Notes: generated by a model not told the origin, from the letters alone. Counted from the stretch's first letter, positions 1-8,593 are shown. The stretch: DNA of 64,000 nucleotides from Lewinellaceae bacterium (GCA_020636315.1 JACJYA010000017.1:62001-126000), one strand, 5' to 3'. Made by a program: numbers and translations.

Positions 1-40
1 AGGCGCCTTTCCACGAATTGGCGCTTTCGGTTAACGAACT

Positions 41-64
41 CCGGTTTTGAAGTAACGAAACCGG
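41..64. other. short inverted repeat near the window edge
   Basis: CCGGTTT (41-47) and AAACCGG (58-64) form a perfect 7-bp inverted repeat around a 10-nt loop. It lies downstream of the minus-strand lipoprotein gene (146-499) and could be a weak terminator for it, but there is no clear T-run. Nothing else is recognisable in bases 1-145. Confidence 0.3.
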
Positions 65-145
65 GCACAGGGGCATAAGCCTCTACCTGCCTGGTTGCCG
101 CCCCGGATTATGAGCCTGGAAAAAATGCTTTGGCAATACCGCCCG

Positions 146-499
146 TTATTTATCCTTCACCAAAAGGATCTCTTCAATCGTGCCCGCCCTGTTCATACGA
201 AAAACAAGGGTGTCATTCTGCAGTTTAGCGATCTTTACTTTCTTTTCCGCTTTTCCGTCTTCCCGGGTATGCAAATTCTCTCCGGAGATCCAATATCTGC
301 CCTTTTCGGAGGACATGCCCGAAGTGGCCTCATACCGGCCGTCTTCCTCAAAAGAAAAGGTTACCGGTGAATCAATGATCTTTTGGTTCGTCACATCTTT
401 CCATTCCACTCCCTTCCACTTACCGGCCAATTGATCTTCATTGTATTTGCCCGCACATCCGGCAAGAACGGCGAGTACCAGCACTATTAGCTTTTTCAT
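146..499 (-). CDS. small lipoprotein, lipocalin-like
   Basis: A 117-residue protein. It starts with a lipoprotein signal (MKK, a hydrophobic stretch, then LAGC with the lipidated Cys near residue 15), so it should be anchored to a membrane. The mature part has the pattern of small lipocalin-like lipoproteins of Bacteroidota: an early GKWKG motif, alternating strands such as VTFSFEEDGRYEA, and a closing hydrophobic strand. No catalytic residues are visible. It is transcribed away from the S41 peptidase gene, and the divergent spacer carries a MITE-like element. Function unknown; a role in ligand binding is only inferred from the fold guess. Confidence 0.75.
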   Translation of the reverse strand: MKKLIVLVLAVLAGCAGKYNEDQLAGKWKGVEWKDVTNQKIIDSPVTFSFEEDGRYEATSGMSSEKGRYWISGENLHTREDGKAEKKVKIAKLQNDTLVFRMNRAGTIEEILLVKDK

Positions 500-535
500 C
501 GGCTTGTTTTTGTGATTTTACATTTTTATTCCTGG

Positions 536-716
536 TAAGTGGGCGGACAGATTTGTTAAGTTATGATAATTCAAGCGCTAATGGAACACGAGCGAAGCGA
601 CTGATGGAATGAAATGGAATAAATTAGTGCTTGAAGGCCATCTTTAAGCGGCAATTTCCCATTGCCGCTTAAATTTGAGGCCTTTAATACTCAATATAAA
701 TGTGTCCGGCCACTTA
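536..716. mobile_element. MITE-like element with terminal inverted repeats
   Basis: TAAGTGGGCGGACA (536-549) and TGTCCGGCCACTTA (703-716) are inverted copies matching at 13 of 14 positions; similarity continues a few bases inward. If the element proper is 538-714, it is flanked by TA on both sides, as expected for TA-targeting (IS630/mariner-like) transposition. Inside are two more inverted repeats: TTCAAGCGCTAAT (570-582) against ATTAGTGCTTGAA (623-635, 12/13), and a perfect 13-bp stem, TTTAAGCGGCAAT (643-655) with ATTGCCGCTTAAA (661-673), around a 5-nt loop. There is no room for a transposase, so a non-autonomous element is the best reading. It occupies most of the 500-836 spacer between divergent genes. 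Confidence 0.6.
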
Positions 717-836
717 TAGCTTCTAAAATAGGCTTTTTTCCCGCTTTCCCATCGGAGTAGAGTGGGTTAAACTGCAATAGTCCGGATATATGCAACTTTC
801 TGCCCCTCATCGTATCTTTACCCTAAAAGCCCGATT

Positions 837-2495
837 ATGAAAAACCTGACTTTACTCTTTCTTGCTCTTATGTTCATTTCCAGCCTCCATGCCCAGGACG
901 GCCTCTCCCCTGCCGACTGGCAGGCCGACCTGCGGTTCCTGCAGGAAACCGTGCACAAAGATTACCCCTTTCTCTTCAAGAAGATCACCTCCGAACAGTT
1001 CGATGCGGAGGTGGAAAAGCTCTACCAGGAAATTCCCGGACTGGAGGAACACGAGATCTTTGCCGGCCTGGCGCGCATTGTCTCCTCCTTTCAGTACGGG
1101 CATACCTCCGTCGGCTTCCGGGAAGCTCCGGTGAAAAACCACCGGCTGCCCCTCAACCTCTACTGGTTCAGCGACGGGGTTTACATTGAAGGCATTCACA
1201 AGGACTACGAACGCGCCCTGGGAGCAAAGGTCCTGGAAGTGGAAGGCGTGCCGGTGGAAAAGGCCCTGGCCGCCATCCGGCCGATAGTCCCGGCGGAAAA
1301 CGATCAGTATTTCAAAGGGTATGGGCTGAATTTCCTGAACGTCCCGGAAGTGCTGCACGCTCAGGGAGTGATCAAAGAACTGAAGAACACCATCACCTTT
1401 ACCCTGGAAAAGGACGGCAAAGTATTTGAGCAGGCCATTTCCGCCGTGGAAGCTCACGGCCACCACCATTCCCCCACCCACTACGGCTTTTCCAAAACGG
1501 AAGGGGAATGGCTCGGTTCCCGGGACGAAAAGGCCACCCCTTATTACCTGAAAAACCTGGATAAAATCTATTACTTCGAATATCTGCCGGAGCACAAAAC
1601 CGTTTACGTCCGCCACAGCCAGATACAGGACGATCCCGGGGAGGCCATCCCGGACTTCTACGAGCGGGTGTTCGACTTCATCGAAAAGAACGACGTCGAG
1701 CGCCTGGTGCTGGATGTGCGCCTCAACGGAGGCGGCAACAACTACAAGAACAAGCCCATCGTCACCGGCATCATCCGCACGGAGAAGATCAACCAGCCCG
1801 GCAAGCTCTTCGTGATCATCGGGCGGCGCACCTTCTCCGCCTGCCAGAACCTGGTCAATGAGCTGGACAACTACACCAACGCCATCTTCGTCGGCGAACC
1901 AACGGCCGAGAACATCAACTTCTACGGCGATAACAACCGCATCGAGCTGCCCCACACCAAGGCGCCCGTCTATCTGTCCTTCGCCTGGTGGCAGGACAAG
2001 CCCCAGTGGGAGAACGGCCCCTGGCTGGCGCCCCAGATCGCCGTTGACATGAGCTTCGACGACTACCGCTCCAACCGGGACCCGGCGCTGGACGCCGCCC
2101 TGAACTTCTCCAGTGACAACTTCATCCTGGACCCCATGGGGTACTTCAAAGAACTGTTCATGGCCGGCAAGCTGGAAAAGCTGGAATCCGAAGCTGTTAG
2201 GATGGTTAATGACCCGGTTTACCGCTTTTTTGACTTTGAAACGGAGTTCAACAACACCGGCTACCAGTTGATGAACATCAATCAACTGGAACCCGCCCTT
2301 ATGGTGTTCCAGCTCAACACCAGGCTGTTCCCCGATTCCGCCAACGCCTGGGACAGCCTCGCGGAGGCCAACTGGAAGGCCGGCAACACCGAAAAGGCCA
2401 TTGAATACTACTCCAAAGCCATCGAGATGGACCCCGAAGGAGGCGTCGGGGCGAATGCCAGGGCGATGCTGAAGAAGGTGAAGGAGGGGCGGTGA
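837..2495 (+). CDS. S41 family peptidase with C-terminal TPR
   Basis: A 552-residue secreted protein. A signal peptide (MKNLTLLFLALMF..., ending in HAQ) is followed by an all-alpha N-terminal part typical of Bacteroidota S41 peptidases. The tail-specific-protease-like catalytic domain covers roughly residues 240-420. The segment RRTFSACQN contains the probable nucleophile Ser334, preceded by LVLDVRLNGGGNN and followed by FVGEPTAEN, all S41 hallmarks. The last 60 residues form a tetratricopeptide unit (NAWDSLAEANWKAGNTEKAIEYY). It probably cleaves peptides in the periplasm or on the outer membrane; the substrate is unknown. It is monocistronic in appearance, with no partner gene nearby. Confidence 0.88.
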   Translation: MKNLTLLFLALMFISSLHAQDGLSPADWQADLRFLQETVHKDYPFLFKKITSEQFDAEVEKLYQEIPGLEEHEIFAGLARIVSSFQYGHTSVGFREAPVKNHRLPLNLYWFSDGVYIEGIHKDYERALGAKVLEVEGVPVEKALAAIRPIVPAENDQYFKGYGLNFLNVPEVLHAQGVIKELKNTITFTLEKDGKVFEQAISAVEAHGHHHSPTHYGFSKTEGEWLGSRDEKATPYYLKNLDKIYYFEYLPEHKTVYVRHSQIQDDPGEAIPDFYERVFDFIEKNDVERLVLDVRLNGGGNNYKNKPIVTGIIRTEKINQPGKLFVIIGRRTFSACQNLVNELDNYTNAIFVGEPTAENINFYGDNNRIELPHTKAPVYLSFAWWQDKPQWENGPWLAPQIAVDMSFDDYRSNRDPALDAALNFSSDNFILDPMGYFKELFMAGKLEKLESEAVRMVNDPVYRFFDFETEFNNTGYQLMNINQLEPALMVFQLNTRLFPDSANAWDSLAEANWKAGNTEKAIEYYSKAIEMDPEGGVGANARAMLKKVKEGR

Positions 2496-2562
2496 GCGTA
2501 ACTGGACACTTTCAGGCTCAGGTGCCTCGGAAGCGTAGCGCTTGTAAGCTACTCTGGATGAA

Positions 2563-2862
2563 TTGGTTATATTGTTTTCTGGGGGCAGCCGGCCAGGGGG
2601 TAGCAGTATCGGGCGCCAATTTACTATTGGCGTGCGATTTGTCCTGTCAAAGAAACTGGATAACATCGCCGGTTGTTTAATAGCATATGCCTGTTCGATC
2701 GCATTTAAAAGAGGATATGGAGGTTTTGTTTCCTTGTTGCCCAAAACCAAACTGATCGATCTGTACCAGGGAAAATACGGGTTCCGGCAGTATGGAAGGC
2801 TACTGGCAGTCGAATATGAGCGTTCAAAATATTTGGCCGACAAATATCTGGGTGATGAATAA
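2563..2862 (+). pseudogene. truncated GNAT-like acetyltransferase fragment
   Basis: The last 70 or so residues (SKKLDNIAGCLIAYACSIAF, then GYGGFVSLLPKTKLIDLYQ and YGFRQYGR) resemble the acetyl-CoA-binding half of GNAT proteins that sit directly upstream of XRE-type regulators in Bacteroidota. The N-terminal half is missing: upstream sequence (2496-2630) shows no GNAT features and instead resembles the spacer at 6606-6700. Any start in this frame is therefore doubtful. The stop codon (2860-2862) overlaps the ATG of the downstream regulator (2855), so the two were probably one translationally coupled unit. Possibly a toxin remnant; that role is inference. Confidence 0.5.
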
Positions 2863-3394
2863 GTACGAAAAGATCTATAAAGAATTGAGAAAACAATTTT
2901 CCGACGAGGAGATTGTCGAAAGATACGTATTTCCCGACGATCTCAGCGAACAGGAAAGGAAAGAGATTGAAGATGAGTTCCGGAAACTGAGGCTAAAGAC
3001 GCTTAAAGAGAGAACGGAGAAACAGCGCTTACTGTCAGAATTGATGCGGATGAAACTGCTGGTAAAGGATTATCTCGAAAGAAGCCACTTCGAAGAGGAG
3101 TTTTCTTTTCCGAATCAACTGGAACAATACATCAGGATACTCGGCCGCAGCAAAAAGGATTTTGCCGGCGAGATCGGCTTACACCCCACCAAACTGAGCA
3201 GGCTGCTGACCGGCCGGGAGAATCCCAACGTCGAACTGGCCTACCGGCTGGAAAAACACTGCGGCAACATCATTCCGGCGATCTACTGGTGGAAACTGCA
3301 CGCTAAAAAGCTGGAGGAAGAGATCAAAACGGATGAGGAGACGAGGAGGGTGGAAAGGGAAAAGGTGAAGAATGATTTGCAGTTCAGGGCGTGA
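2855..3394 (+). CDS. XRE-type helix-turn-helix protein, antitoxin-like
   Basis: A 179-residue protein starting at MNKYEK; this start was chosen because its ATG overlaps the stop of the preceding GNAT fragment by 8 bp. The N-terminal two thirds are highly charged and helical (EEIVERYVFPDDLSEQERKE). The C-terminal part has the helix-turn-helix: LGRSKKDFAGEIGLHPTKLS followed by RLLTGRENPNVELAYRLEKH, a form common in HigA/XRE antitoxins. The gene is intact although its upstream partner is not. Likely a DNA-binding autoregulator; an orphan antitoxin is possible. Confidence 0.75.
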   Translation: MNKYEKIYKELRKQFSDEEIVERYVFPDDLSEQERKEIEDEFRKLRLKTLKERTEKQRLLSELMRMKLLVKDYLERSHFEEEFSFPNQLEQYIRILGRSKKDFAGEIGLHPTKLSRLLTGRENPNVELAYRLEKHCGNIIPAIYWWKLHAKKLEEEIKTDEETRRVEREKVKNDLQFRA

Positions 3395-3554
3395 GGGAAG
3401 GGGAAGTTGGAGCGGCAGAACCTTCGCCGTCCAGGGGCTACCAACACTGCCGCTCCGGGCCCGGTGAAGCCTGGCAAAATGCCTGATCCAACAGAGCCAT
3501 TTCTGCCCATACGGGACGGGGCAAACACCTGTTCGAAGGAGCCATCCGGCCTTC

Positions 3555-3944
3555 CTATGAGCTGCGGGCCAGGCGGAAGCCGACATTGTTGTTGCGGTTC
3601 GCCGGGTTCCAGTTGTTGCGACAGGCGGCGCGGCAATTCTGCGGATTGCTGTTCCAATTGCCGCCGCGGTTCACGCGGTAAGAGCCCTGATCAGGCCCTC
3701 CAGGATTATCCTCAGGCGAAGACTGGTAATAATCGCCGGCAAACCAGTCCCAGCACCATTCGTAAACATTTCCGCTCATATCGTGCAGGCCCAGTTCGTT
3801 CGGTTGCTTCTCTCCCACCGGGTGCGTTTTCGAGCCGGATTCAAAATGAGTTTTTGCTTGAAATGACAAACGGATGAAGCCCCTCACCATACACAATATG
3901 GACCCCGACTGTAATCCAAGCAAGCCGCCGGTATAAGTTTTCAT
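3555..3944 (-). pseudogene. FGE-sulfatase (SUMF1-like) C-terminal remnant, Asn-rich
   Basis: On the minus strand, about 97 residues (from THPVG near 3830 to the stop at 3555) match the C-terminal part of formylglycine-generating-enzyme-like domains: ELGLHDMSGNVYEW, DWFAGDYYQSSP, RVNRGGNW and NNNVGFRLA. The usual 150-200 residues before this are absent; the open frame upstream (to 4058) has no family resemblance and would overlap the divergent mtfA start. The gene is therefore truncated. The last 41 residues hold 12 Asn, mostly AAC/AAT codons, resembling the variable or template region of diversity-generating retroelements that use this fold. No reverse transcriptase or second copy is present in the window. 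Confidence 0.6.
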
Positions 3945-4032
3945 TTCTTGCATCTCCGACAAACACTGCCGGGTTAGAGCTTGTTTGCAGGCCAACTGAA
4001 AACCCGGCAGGTTGTTATCTTTACCAAAAAAC

Positions 4033-4806
4033 ATGTCCACTCCTGCCCTCATTCTCACCCTCCTCCTCCTGGCCTTCCTCTTCTGGCTGGGGTGGTACTG
4101 GTTTTTCCGCCGCCGCCGCGTACGGCCGCTGACGAAGGAGCAGGAGGCGCTGCTTGAACGGCAGGTTGATTTCTACCGGCGGCTATCCGCAGAGGACAAA
4201 AAGCGCTTTGAACAAAGCATCTCCCATTTTCTAGAGGACGTGGCCATCACCGGGGTGGAAACGGAGGTGACGGCCGCCGACCGCCTGCTGGTGGCCGCCA
4301 GCGCCGTGATCCCGCTGTTCGGCTTCCCGGGCTGGAGCTACCGCAACCTCAACGAGGTGCTGCTCTACCCCGACACTTTTGATGAAGAGTATCAGGTGAA
4401 GGCCGCCCAGCGCAACATCATCGGGATGGTGGGCAGCGGCGCCATGAACCGCATGATGATCCTCTCTCAGCCGGCGTTGCGGGAGAGCTTCAGCCACCCC
4501 GAAAGGCGGCACAACGTCGGCATCCACGAATTCATCCACCTGCTGGACAAGGCCGACGGCTCCACCGACGGCATTCCGGAGGTGCTCATCCCTCACGAAT
4601 ACGTGGTGCCCTGGCTAAGGATGATGCACCACGAAATAAAAGAGATCAAAGACGATGATTCGGATATCAATCCCTACGGGGCCACCAACGAGGCGGAGTT
4701 CCTCAGCGTCGCCGCCGAATATTTCTTCTCCCAGCCCGGGAAGTTCGAACGCAAACACCCGGAATTGTATGAAATGATGAGTAAGATCTTCCGGCAGGAG
4801 CCGTAG
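4033..4806 (+). CDS. mtfA: MtfA-like zinc-dependent peptidase
   Basis: 257 residues from the start MSTPALIL (an upstream in-frame start at 4012 is less likely because the N-terminal membrane helix begins right after MSTPA). One transmembrane helix (residues 4-22) is followed by an RRRR positive patch, so the domain should be cytoplasmic. The M90/MtfA family features are clear: HEFIH (HExxH zinc motif) followed by LLDKADGSTDG, and later EFLSVAAEYFF with the third-ligand-region Glu. In enterobacteria MtfA links to the glucose PTS through Mlc; the role here is unknown. It is followed by a tandem repeat spacer. Confidence 0.85.
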   Translation: MSTPALILTLLLLAFLFWLGWYWFFRRRRVRPLTKEQEALLERQVDFYRRLSAEDKKRFEQSISHFLEDVAITGVETEVTAADRLLVAASAVIPLFGFPGWSYRNLNEVLLYPDTFDEEYQVKAAQRNIIGMVGSGAMNRMMILSQPALRESFSHPERRHNVGIHEFIHLLDKADGSTDGIPEVLIPHEYVVPWLRMMHHEIKEIKDDDSDINPYGATNEAEFLSVAAEYFFSQPGKFERKHPELYEMMSKIFRQEP

Positions 4807-4818
4807 GGGGATGAGGGG

Positions 4819-4872
4819 TTTCTGGTTTCTGGGTTTCTGGGGTTTCTGGGGTTTCTGGGTTTCTGGGTTTCT
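4819..4872. repeat. TTTCTGGG-type short tandem repeat
   Basis: About seven copies of a GGTTTCTGG/GTTTCTGGG word lie in tandem directly after the mtfA stop, with one-base length variation between copies. Noncoding. It belongs to a set of unrelated short-word repeats in the intergenic gaps of this window. Confidence 0.8.
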
Positions 4873-4902
4873 GCCCCCCTGATAAACTGGCCTCCGTTCA
4901 CC

Positions 4903-4957
4903 TAAGCACCTTTACACTTTACACCTTTACACCTTTTACACTTTTACACCTTACACA
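4903..4957. repeat. TTTACACC-type short tandem repeat
   Basis: A run of CTTTACAC / CTTTTACAC words (about six imperfect copies) immediately upstream of the SET-domain gene start at 4970. Its closeness to the start codon means it must form part of the leader or promoter of that gene. Confidence 0.75.
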
Positions 4958-4969
4958 CTTTTTCGCCAC

Positions 4970-5374
4970 ATGCAACGCATTCCATCCCTTTTCATTGCTC
5001 CCAGCCCGCTCGGCGGACGGGGGGTGTTTACCGCAGCGCCTATTCCTATGGGCTCCCTTATCGAGGTATGCCCGGTGATCGCCCTTTCCGGGAAAGACCG
5101 GGGACAAATTGACCGGACCGGCCTGTACGATTACTATTTCATCTGGGGGGAGGAGGACCAGCAGTGCGCCATCGCCCTGGGTTATGGTTCGTTGTACAAC
5201 CACTCCTTTGAGCCCAACGCGGAATACCGGGCGGATTTTGACGGCCTTACACTGGATTTCTATGCCCTGAAGGATATAGAGGCAGGAGAAGAGGTCACCG
5301 TAAATTACAACGGAGACCCGGACAACAAGGAAAAAGTGTGGTTCAGGCCGAGGCAAACGAGCCGGCCAAAATGA
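4970..5374 (+). CDS. SET-domain protein (putative lysine methyltransferase)
   Basis: A 134-residue protein that is almost only a SET domain. The N-terminal strand (PLGGRGVFTAAPIPMGSLIE) is the usual SET opening, YNHSFEPNA matches the conserved NHxxxPN motif for S-adenosylmethionine binding, and GEEVTVNYN matches the ELxxDY-type closing motif. There are no pre- or post-SET cysteine clusters. It probably methylates a lysine on a protein; bacterial members of this small type have no agreed substrate. Start supported by the immediate match of the domain to residue 8 onward. Confidence 0.85.
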   Translation: MQRIPSLFIAPSPLGGRGVFTAAPIPMGSLIEVCPVIALSGKDRGQIDRTGLYDYYFIWGEEDQQCAIALGYGSLYNHSFEPNAEYRADFDGLTLDFYALKDIEAGEEVTVNYNGDPDNKEKVWFRPRQTSRPK

Positions 5375-5500
5375 GGGCCTCCGGCAACGCTCTGCCGGCC
5401 TTTGGCAGCAAAGCTCCATTTTTTCTGTCCATATTCCGCCACACTTTGCGCTCCTGTCTTTTGAATTTGCTATTTTGGCGACTGAACGAAAGCCAGCCAC

Positions 5501-6604
5501 ATGAAAAGGTTCGAAGCCCTCGATGCATTCCGCGGAATGACCATCTTCCTGATGATTATCGTCAACACGCCCGGCGACTGGAGCCTGACCTTCTCTCCTC
5601 TGCTCCACGCTCAATGGCATGGATTCACGCCCACTGACCTGGTATTTCCCTCTTTCCTCTTTGCCGTGGGCAATGCCCTGTTCTTTGTCAACCGAAAGTG
5701 GGCGGACAAACCATTCGGCGCCTACTTTGTGAAGATCCTCCGGCGCACCCTGATCCTTTTCATTCTGGGGTATCTCATGTACTGGATCCCTTTTTACCGG
5801 TGGGCGGAGGACGGCAGCCTGATCCCCATTCATATCTCGGAGACGCGTATTCTCGGCGTTCTGCAAAGGATCGCTCTTTGCTATTTTGCCGCTTCCCTGA
5901 TGGTTCGTTTCCTTTCCGAACGGTCATTATTGATCTGGTCGGCCGTTTTGCTCCTGGGTTACTGGATACTTCTCTACGCCTTCGGCGATTACACGCTGGA
6001 AGGAAACGCAGCTCTGAAACTGGACCTGCTGATCATGGGCGAGAAGCACCTGTATATGGGCGAAGGAGTGCCCTTCGACCCGGAAGGCCTGCTGAGCACC
6101 CTGCCCTCCATTGTCAATGTCATTGGCGGTTACCTGTTCGGCGCCTTTCTGGTGCGCGGAGAGATCAACTATGAAAAGATCACCAGGACGATGCTGATGG
6201 GGATGGCCTTGCTGGTGGGCGCCTATTTCTGGGATTTTCTCCTCCCCGTCAACAAAAAACTGTGGACCAGTTCCTACGTCCTGCTCACCGTCGGGCTGGA
6301 CCTGATGATCATGGCGGCCATCATCTATACCACCGACCTGTCTTCCCGGAAAGTGAACTACCGGTTTTTCCTCATCTTCGGGATGAACCCTCTGTTCATC
6401 TACCTCCTCTCCGAATATCTGGCCATTTTTATGCACTTCATCCGGGTGGGAGATGGCATGTCGCTATACCATTCCACCTACCTGGCCCTGTTCAGCTGGA
6501 TGGGGCCCTATATCGGGTCTCTGGCCTTCGCCCTGGCCTTCACTATGGTTTGCTGGGCGGTGGGCTGGTGGTTGTGGAAGAAGAATATTTATATTAAGGT
6601 GTAA
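5501..6604 (+). CDS. NagX/DUF5009-like multi-pass acyltransferase-family protein
   Basis: 367 residues with about ten predicted membrane helices. The N-terminus MKRFEALDAFRGMTIFLMI followed by HGFTPTDLVFPSFLFAVGNA is the signature of the COG4299 family (DUF5009, related to heparan-alpha-glucosaminide N-acetyltransferase and to bacterial NagX). Members are thought to move acyl groups onto sugars across the membrane, or to transport amino sugars; neither can be settled here. No neighbouring amino-sugar genes are present. Starts with ATG after a 126-bp gap; no operon partner. Confidence 0.85.
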   Translation: MKRFEALDAFRGMTIFLMIIVNTPGDWSLTFSPLLHAQWHGFTPTDLVFPSFLFAVGNALFFVNRKWADKPFGAYFVKILRRTLILFILGYLMYWIPFYRWAEDGSLIPIHISETRILGVLQRIALCYFAASLMVRFLSERSLLIWSAVLLLGYWILLYAFGDYTLEGNAALKLDLLIMGEKHLYMGEGVPFDPEGLLSTLPSIVNVIGGYLFGAFLVRGEINYEKITRTMLMGMALLVGAYFWDFLLPVNKKLWTSSYVLLTVGLDLMIMAAIIYTTDLSSRKVNYRFFLIFGMNPLFIYLLSEYLAIFMHFIRVGDGMSLYHSTYLALFSWMGPYIGSLAFALAFTMVCWAVGWWLWKKNIYIKV

Positions 6605-6605
6605 G

Positions 6606-6735
6606 TAAGTGCCCGGACAATTCCAGCCTGGCCTGTTCTGCTTCGGAAGCGATGTTCTGGAGGCATTACTCCTGGGGTTGTGGTTATATTGTTTGATGGC
6701 TATATTGTTGAATTGCTGCATTGTTTAATGGTTAT
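6606..6735. repeat. intergenic repeat with solo TIR-like end
   Basis: Right after the NagX-like stop, TAAGTGCCCGGACA (6606-6619) matches the terminal inverted repeat of the element at 536-716 with one or two mismatches. It is followed by CGGAAGCG, then TACTCCTGG and GGTTATATTGTTT, an order of words also seen at 2504-2580 downstream of the S41 gene. The stretch ends in an ATTGTTTGATGG/ATTGTTTAATGG repeat. Probably a decayed mobile or repeated intergenic element. Confidence 0.35.
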
Positions 6736-6844
6736 GCCGTCTTTATGCGTCCTGGCTTTGCCGAAATTGTTCGATTGTTCTTGTCCAATCCTCTACTTAT
6801 TCCTTACTTTGACTGATTGAAGCATTCATTCAAATTCCCTAACC

Positions 6845-7954
6845 ATGCCAGACGAAACCAAAAAATACACCACTATCCACTACCAGGGATATCTCGAACT
6901 GGAGAAGATCCTGAATGCGCAACATCCCCGCTCGGCGGAAATGGAAGAAAAGCCGGCCCATGACGAAATGTTGTTCATCATCGTCCATCAGGTTTACGAG
7001 CTGTGGTTCAAACAGATCATTCACGAGCTGGAGTCCGTCATCGAGATGTTTGAAAAGCAATGGGTTGACGAGCGCAACATTGGCACGGCCGTGTCCCGCC
7101 TCGACCGCATTGTAGAAATCCAGAAGCTGCTCATCCAGCAGATCCGGGTTATGGAAAGCATGACGCCCCTGGATTTCCTCGATTTCAGGAATTACCTCTT
7201 TCCGGCATCCGGATTCCAAAGCTTTCAGTTCCGGAAAGTCGAAGTTCTGCTGGGCCTGAAATCCGGCCAGCGGCTGACTTACAATGAGGCGCCTTATACG
7301 GCGGTATTCACGGACGAACAGCGCAGTGAACTGGAAAAGCTGGAGAGTGGCCACACTCTTTTCGAGGTAGTGGAGGCCTGGCTCGAAAGGACGCCCTTTC
7401 TGGAGTTCAGGGGGTTCCGTTTCCTGGAATACTACCGCTCTGCTGTCCATAAGATGCTGGACCGGGAACGGGCCGCCATTGAATCTACGGATTACCTGAG
7501 CCCGGAAAAGAAAAAAATGCGGCTCCAGATGCTCGGCAGCACGGGCACCTACTTCCAGTCGGTGCTCGACCCGGAAGCGCACCGGCAGATGCGCCGGGAA
7601 GGAAAGCTCCAACTGTCTTACAAAGCCTCGATCGCCGCCCTGCTGATCAACCTGTACCGGGACGAGCCCATCCTGCAGATGCCGTTCAACCTGCTCATGC
7701 GGCTGATGGACATGGATGAAATGCTGACCACCTGGCGTTACCGCCACTCCCAGATGGTACTCCGCATGCTGGGCCGCAAGGTGGGCACCGGAGGATCCAG
7801 CGGTTATGATTATCTGCACGCCACGGCCGTTAAGCACCACATTTTCAAAGACCTGCACAACATCTCCACCCTGTTGATACCCCGCTCCGAGCTGCCGGAG
7901 CTGCCCGGAGAGCTCCGGGAAGAGCTGGGGTTTCATTATTCAAAAAAAGAATGA
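6845..7954 (+). CDS. kynA: tryptophan 2,3-dioxygenase
   Basis: 369 residues, full length for this heme enzyme, which opens the indole ring of L-tryptophan to N-formylkynurenine in the first step of the kynurenine route. Family motifs are all visible: YxxYLELEKILNAQ near the N-terminus, HDEMLFIIVHQVYELWFKQ with the active-site His, FRxYLFPASGFQSFQFR for substrate binding, WRYRHSQMVLRMLG with the proximal heme His region, and GTGGSSGYDYL near the C-terminus. The other kynurenine-pathway genes are not in the window, so this gene stands alone. Start supported by family alignment (MPDETKKYTTIHYQGYL). Confidence 0.95.
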   Translation: MPDETKKYTTIHYQGYLELEKILNAQHPRSAEMEEKPAHDEMLFIIVHQVYELWFKQIIHELESVIEMFEKQWVDERNIGTAVSRLDRIVEIQKLLIQQIRVMESMTPLDFLDFRNYLFPASGFQSFQFRKVEVLLGLKSGQRLTYNEAPYTAVFTDEQRSELEKLESGHTLFEVVEAWLERTPFLEFRGFRFLEYYRSAVHKMLDRERAAIESTDYLSPEKKKMRLQMLGSTGTYFQSVLDPEAHRQMRREGKLQLSYKASIAALLINLYRDEPILQMPFNLLMRLMDMDEMLTTWRYRHSQMVLRMLGRKVGTGGSSGYDYLHATAVKHHIFKDLHNISTLLIPRSELPELPGELREELGFHYSKKE

Positions 7955-8593
7955 TTACTGCTCCGGCCACCTTTGTCGCAGCCAAGGCCGGTTCCTTCCG
8001 GGTGTTGGCCCTGGCCGGAATAGCCTGTGCCGTAGCCGGAGTAGCCAGCACCCGGCAGTGACGAAGGGCGGAATGGTGATTTTTTTTTCGAAAACTGTAA
8101 CCTTGTGGCGCTTTTGCAGTAAACCTAATTGCGACTTTAATTACAGGAAGAGGTTAGCCTCATTACTAACCCTTTACATTACACCAGGCATTCATATTTT
8201 CCCTTCCTTTTTCAGGGAGATGGTTGTTGTCGTATGTGGCCGATTACAGCCGCGGAGGCACCTGCCCGAACCAATCCGCCGCCCCCAACGGATTGTCAGA
8301 AAGGTGAGAGCATTGAGATCTTCCGAAAGAGTTCAGGACCCTATCTACCAGTCATGGCTTTAGCGTATCCCGGGAGTTGCCGGAGGATCGCCGGCAGGAG
8401 TTTTCCAAAGCTCCGGGCAGCAGTTTTGCTAAAAGGCAGGCAACCGTAACAAACTCAGGTTGAAGCCGTACAAACATGCAGAATCTCATTTTGAAGAGGA
8501 GGCAGATAAGCACACACGGGAAGCACTATAAATAAAAAGAGGTGAGAAAATCACGCCGGTAATAACATTCTATTGTCCTTAAACTACACAAAC
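7955..8593. other. 639-bp spacer before the EPS locus
   Basis: No convincing gene. The first 107 bp contain a 36-codon open frame (ATG at 7951) that overlaps the kynA stop by 4 bp, with an Ala/Gly-biased product that is probably fortuitous; the opposite strand reads as a Gly/Tyr-rich peptide with repeated GYSG. A T9 run lies at 8084-8092. The last 450 bp probably hold the promoter and long leader of the EPS genes, but I can not place a confident -33/-7 pair. Confidence 0.4.

Noticed and set aside
852..2843. 663-codon open frame on the minus strand
   Set aside because: It is antisense to the S41 peptidase gene, has no family motif and shows the Val/Gly/His-biased composition of a reverse reading of a GC-rich gene.
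3407..3877. 156-codon plus-strand open frame
   Set aside because: It is antisense to the FGE-like remnant; the minus-strand reading has clear domain motifs and this one has none.
7951..8061. 36-codon open frame overlapping the kynA stop, and a Gly/Tyr-rich reverse reading
   Set aside because: No family match, low-complexity composition and too short to support; either strand would read as repetitive peptide by chance.
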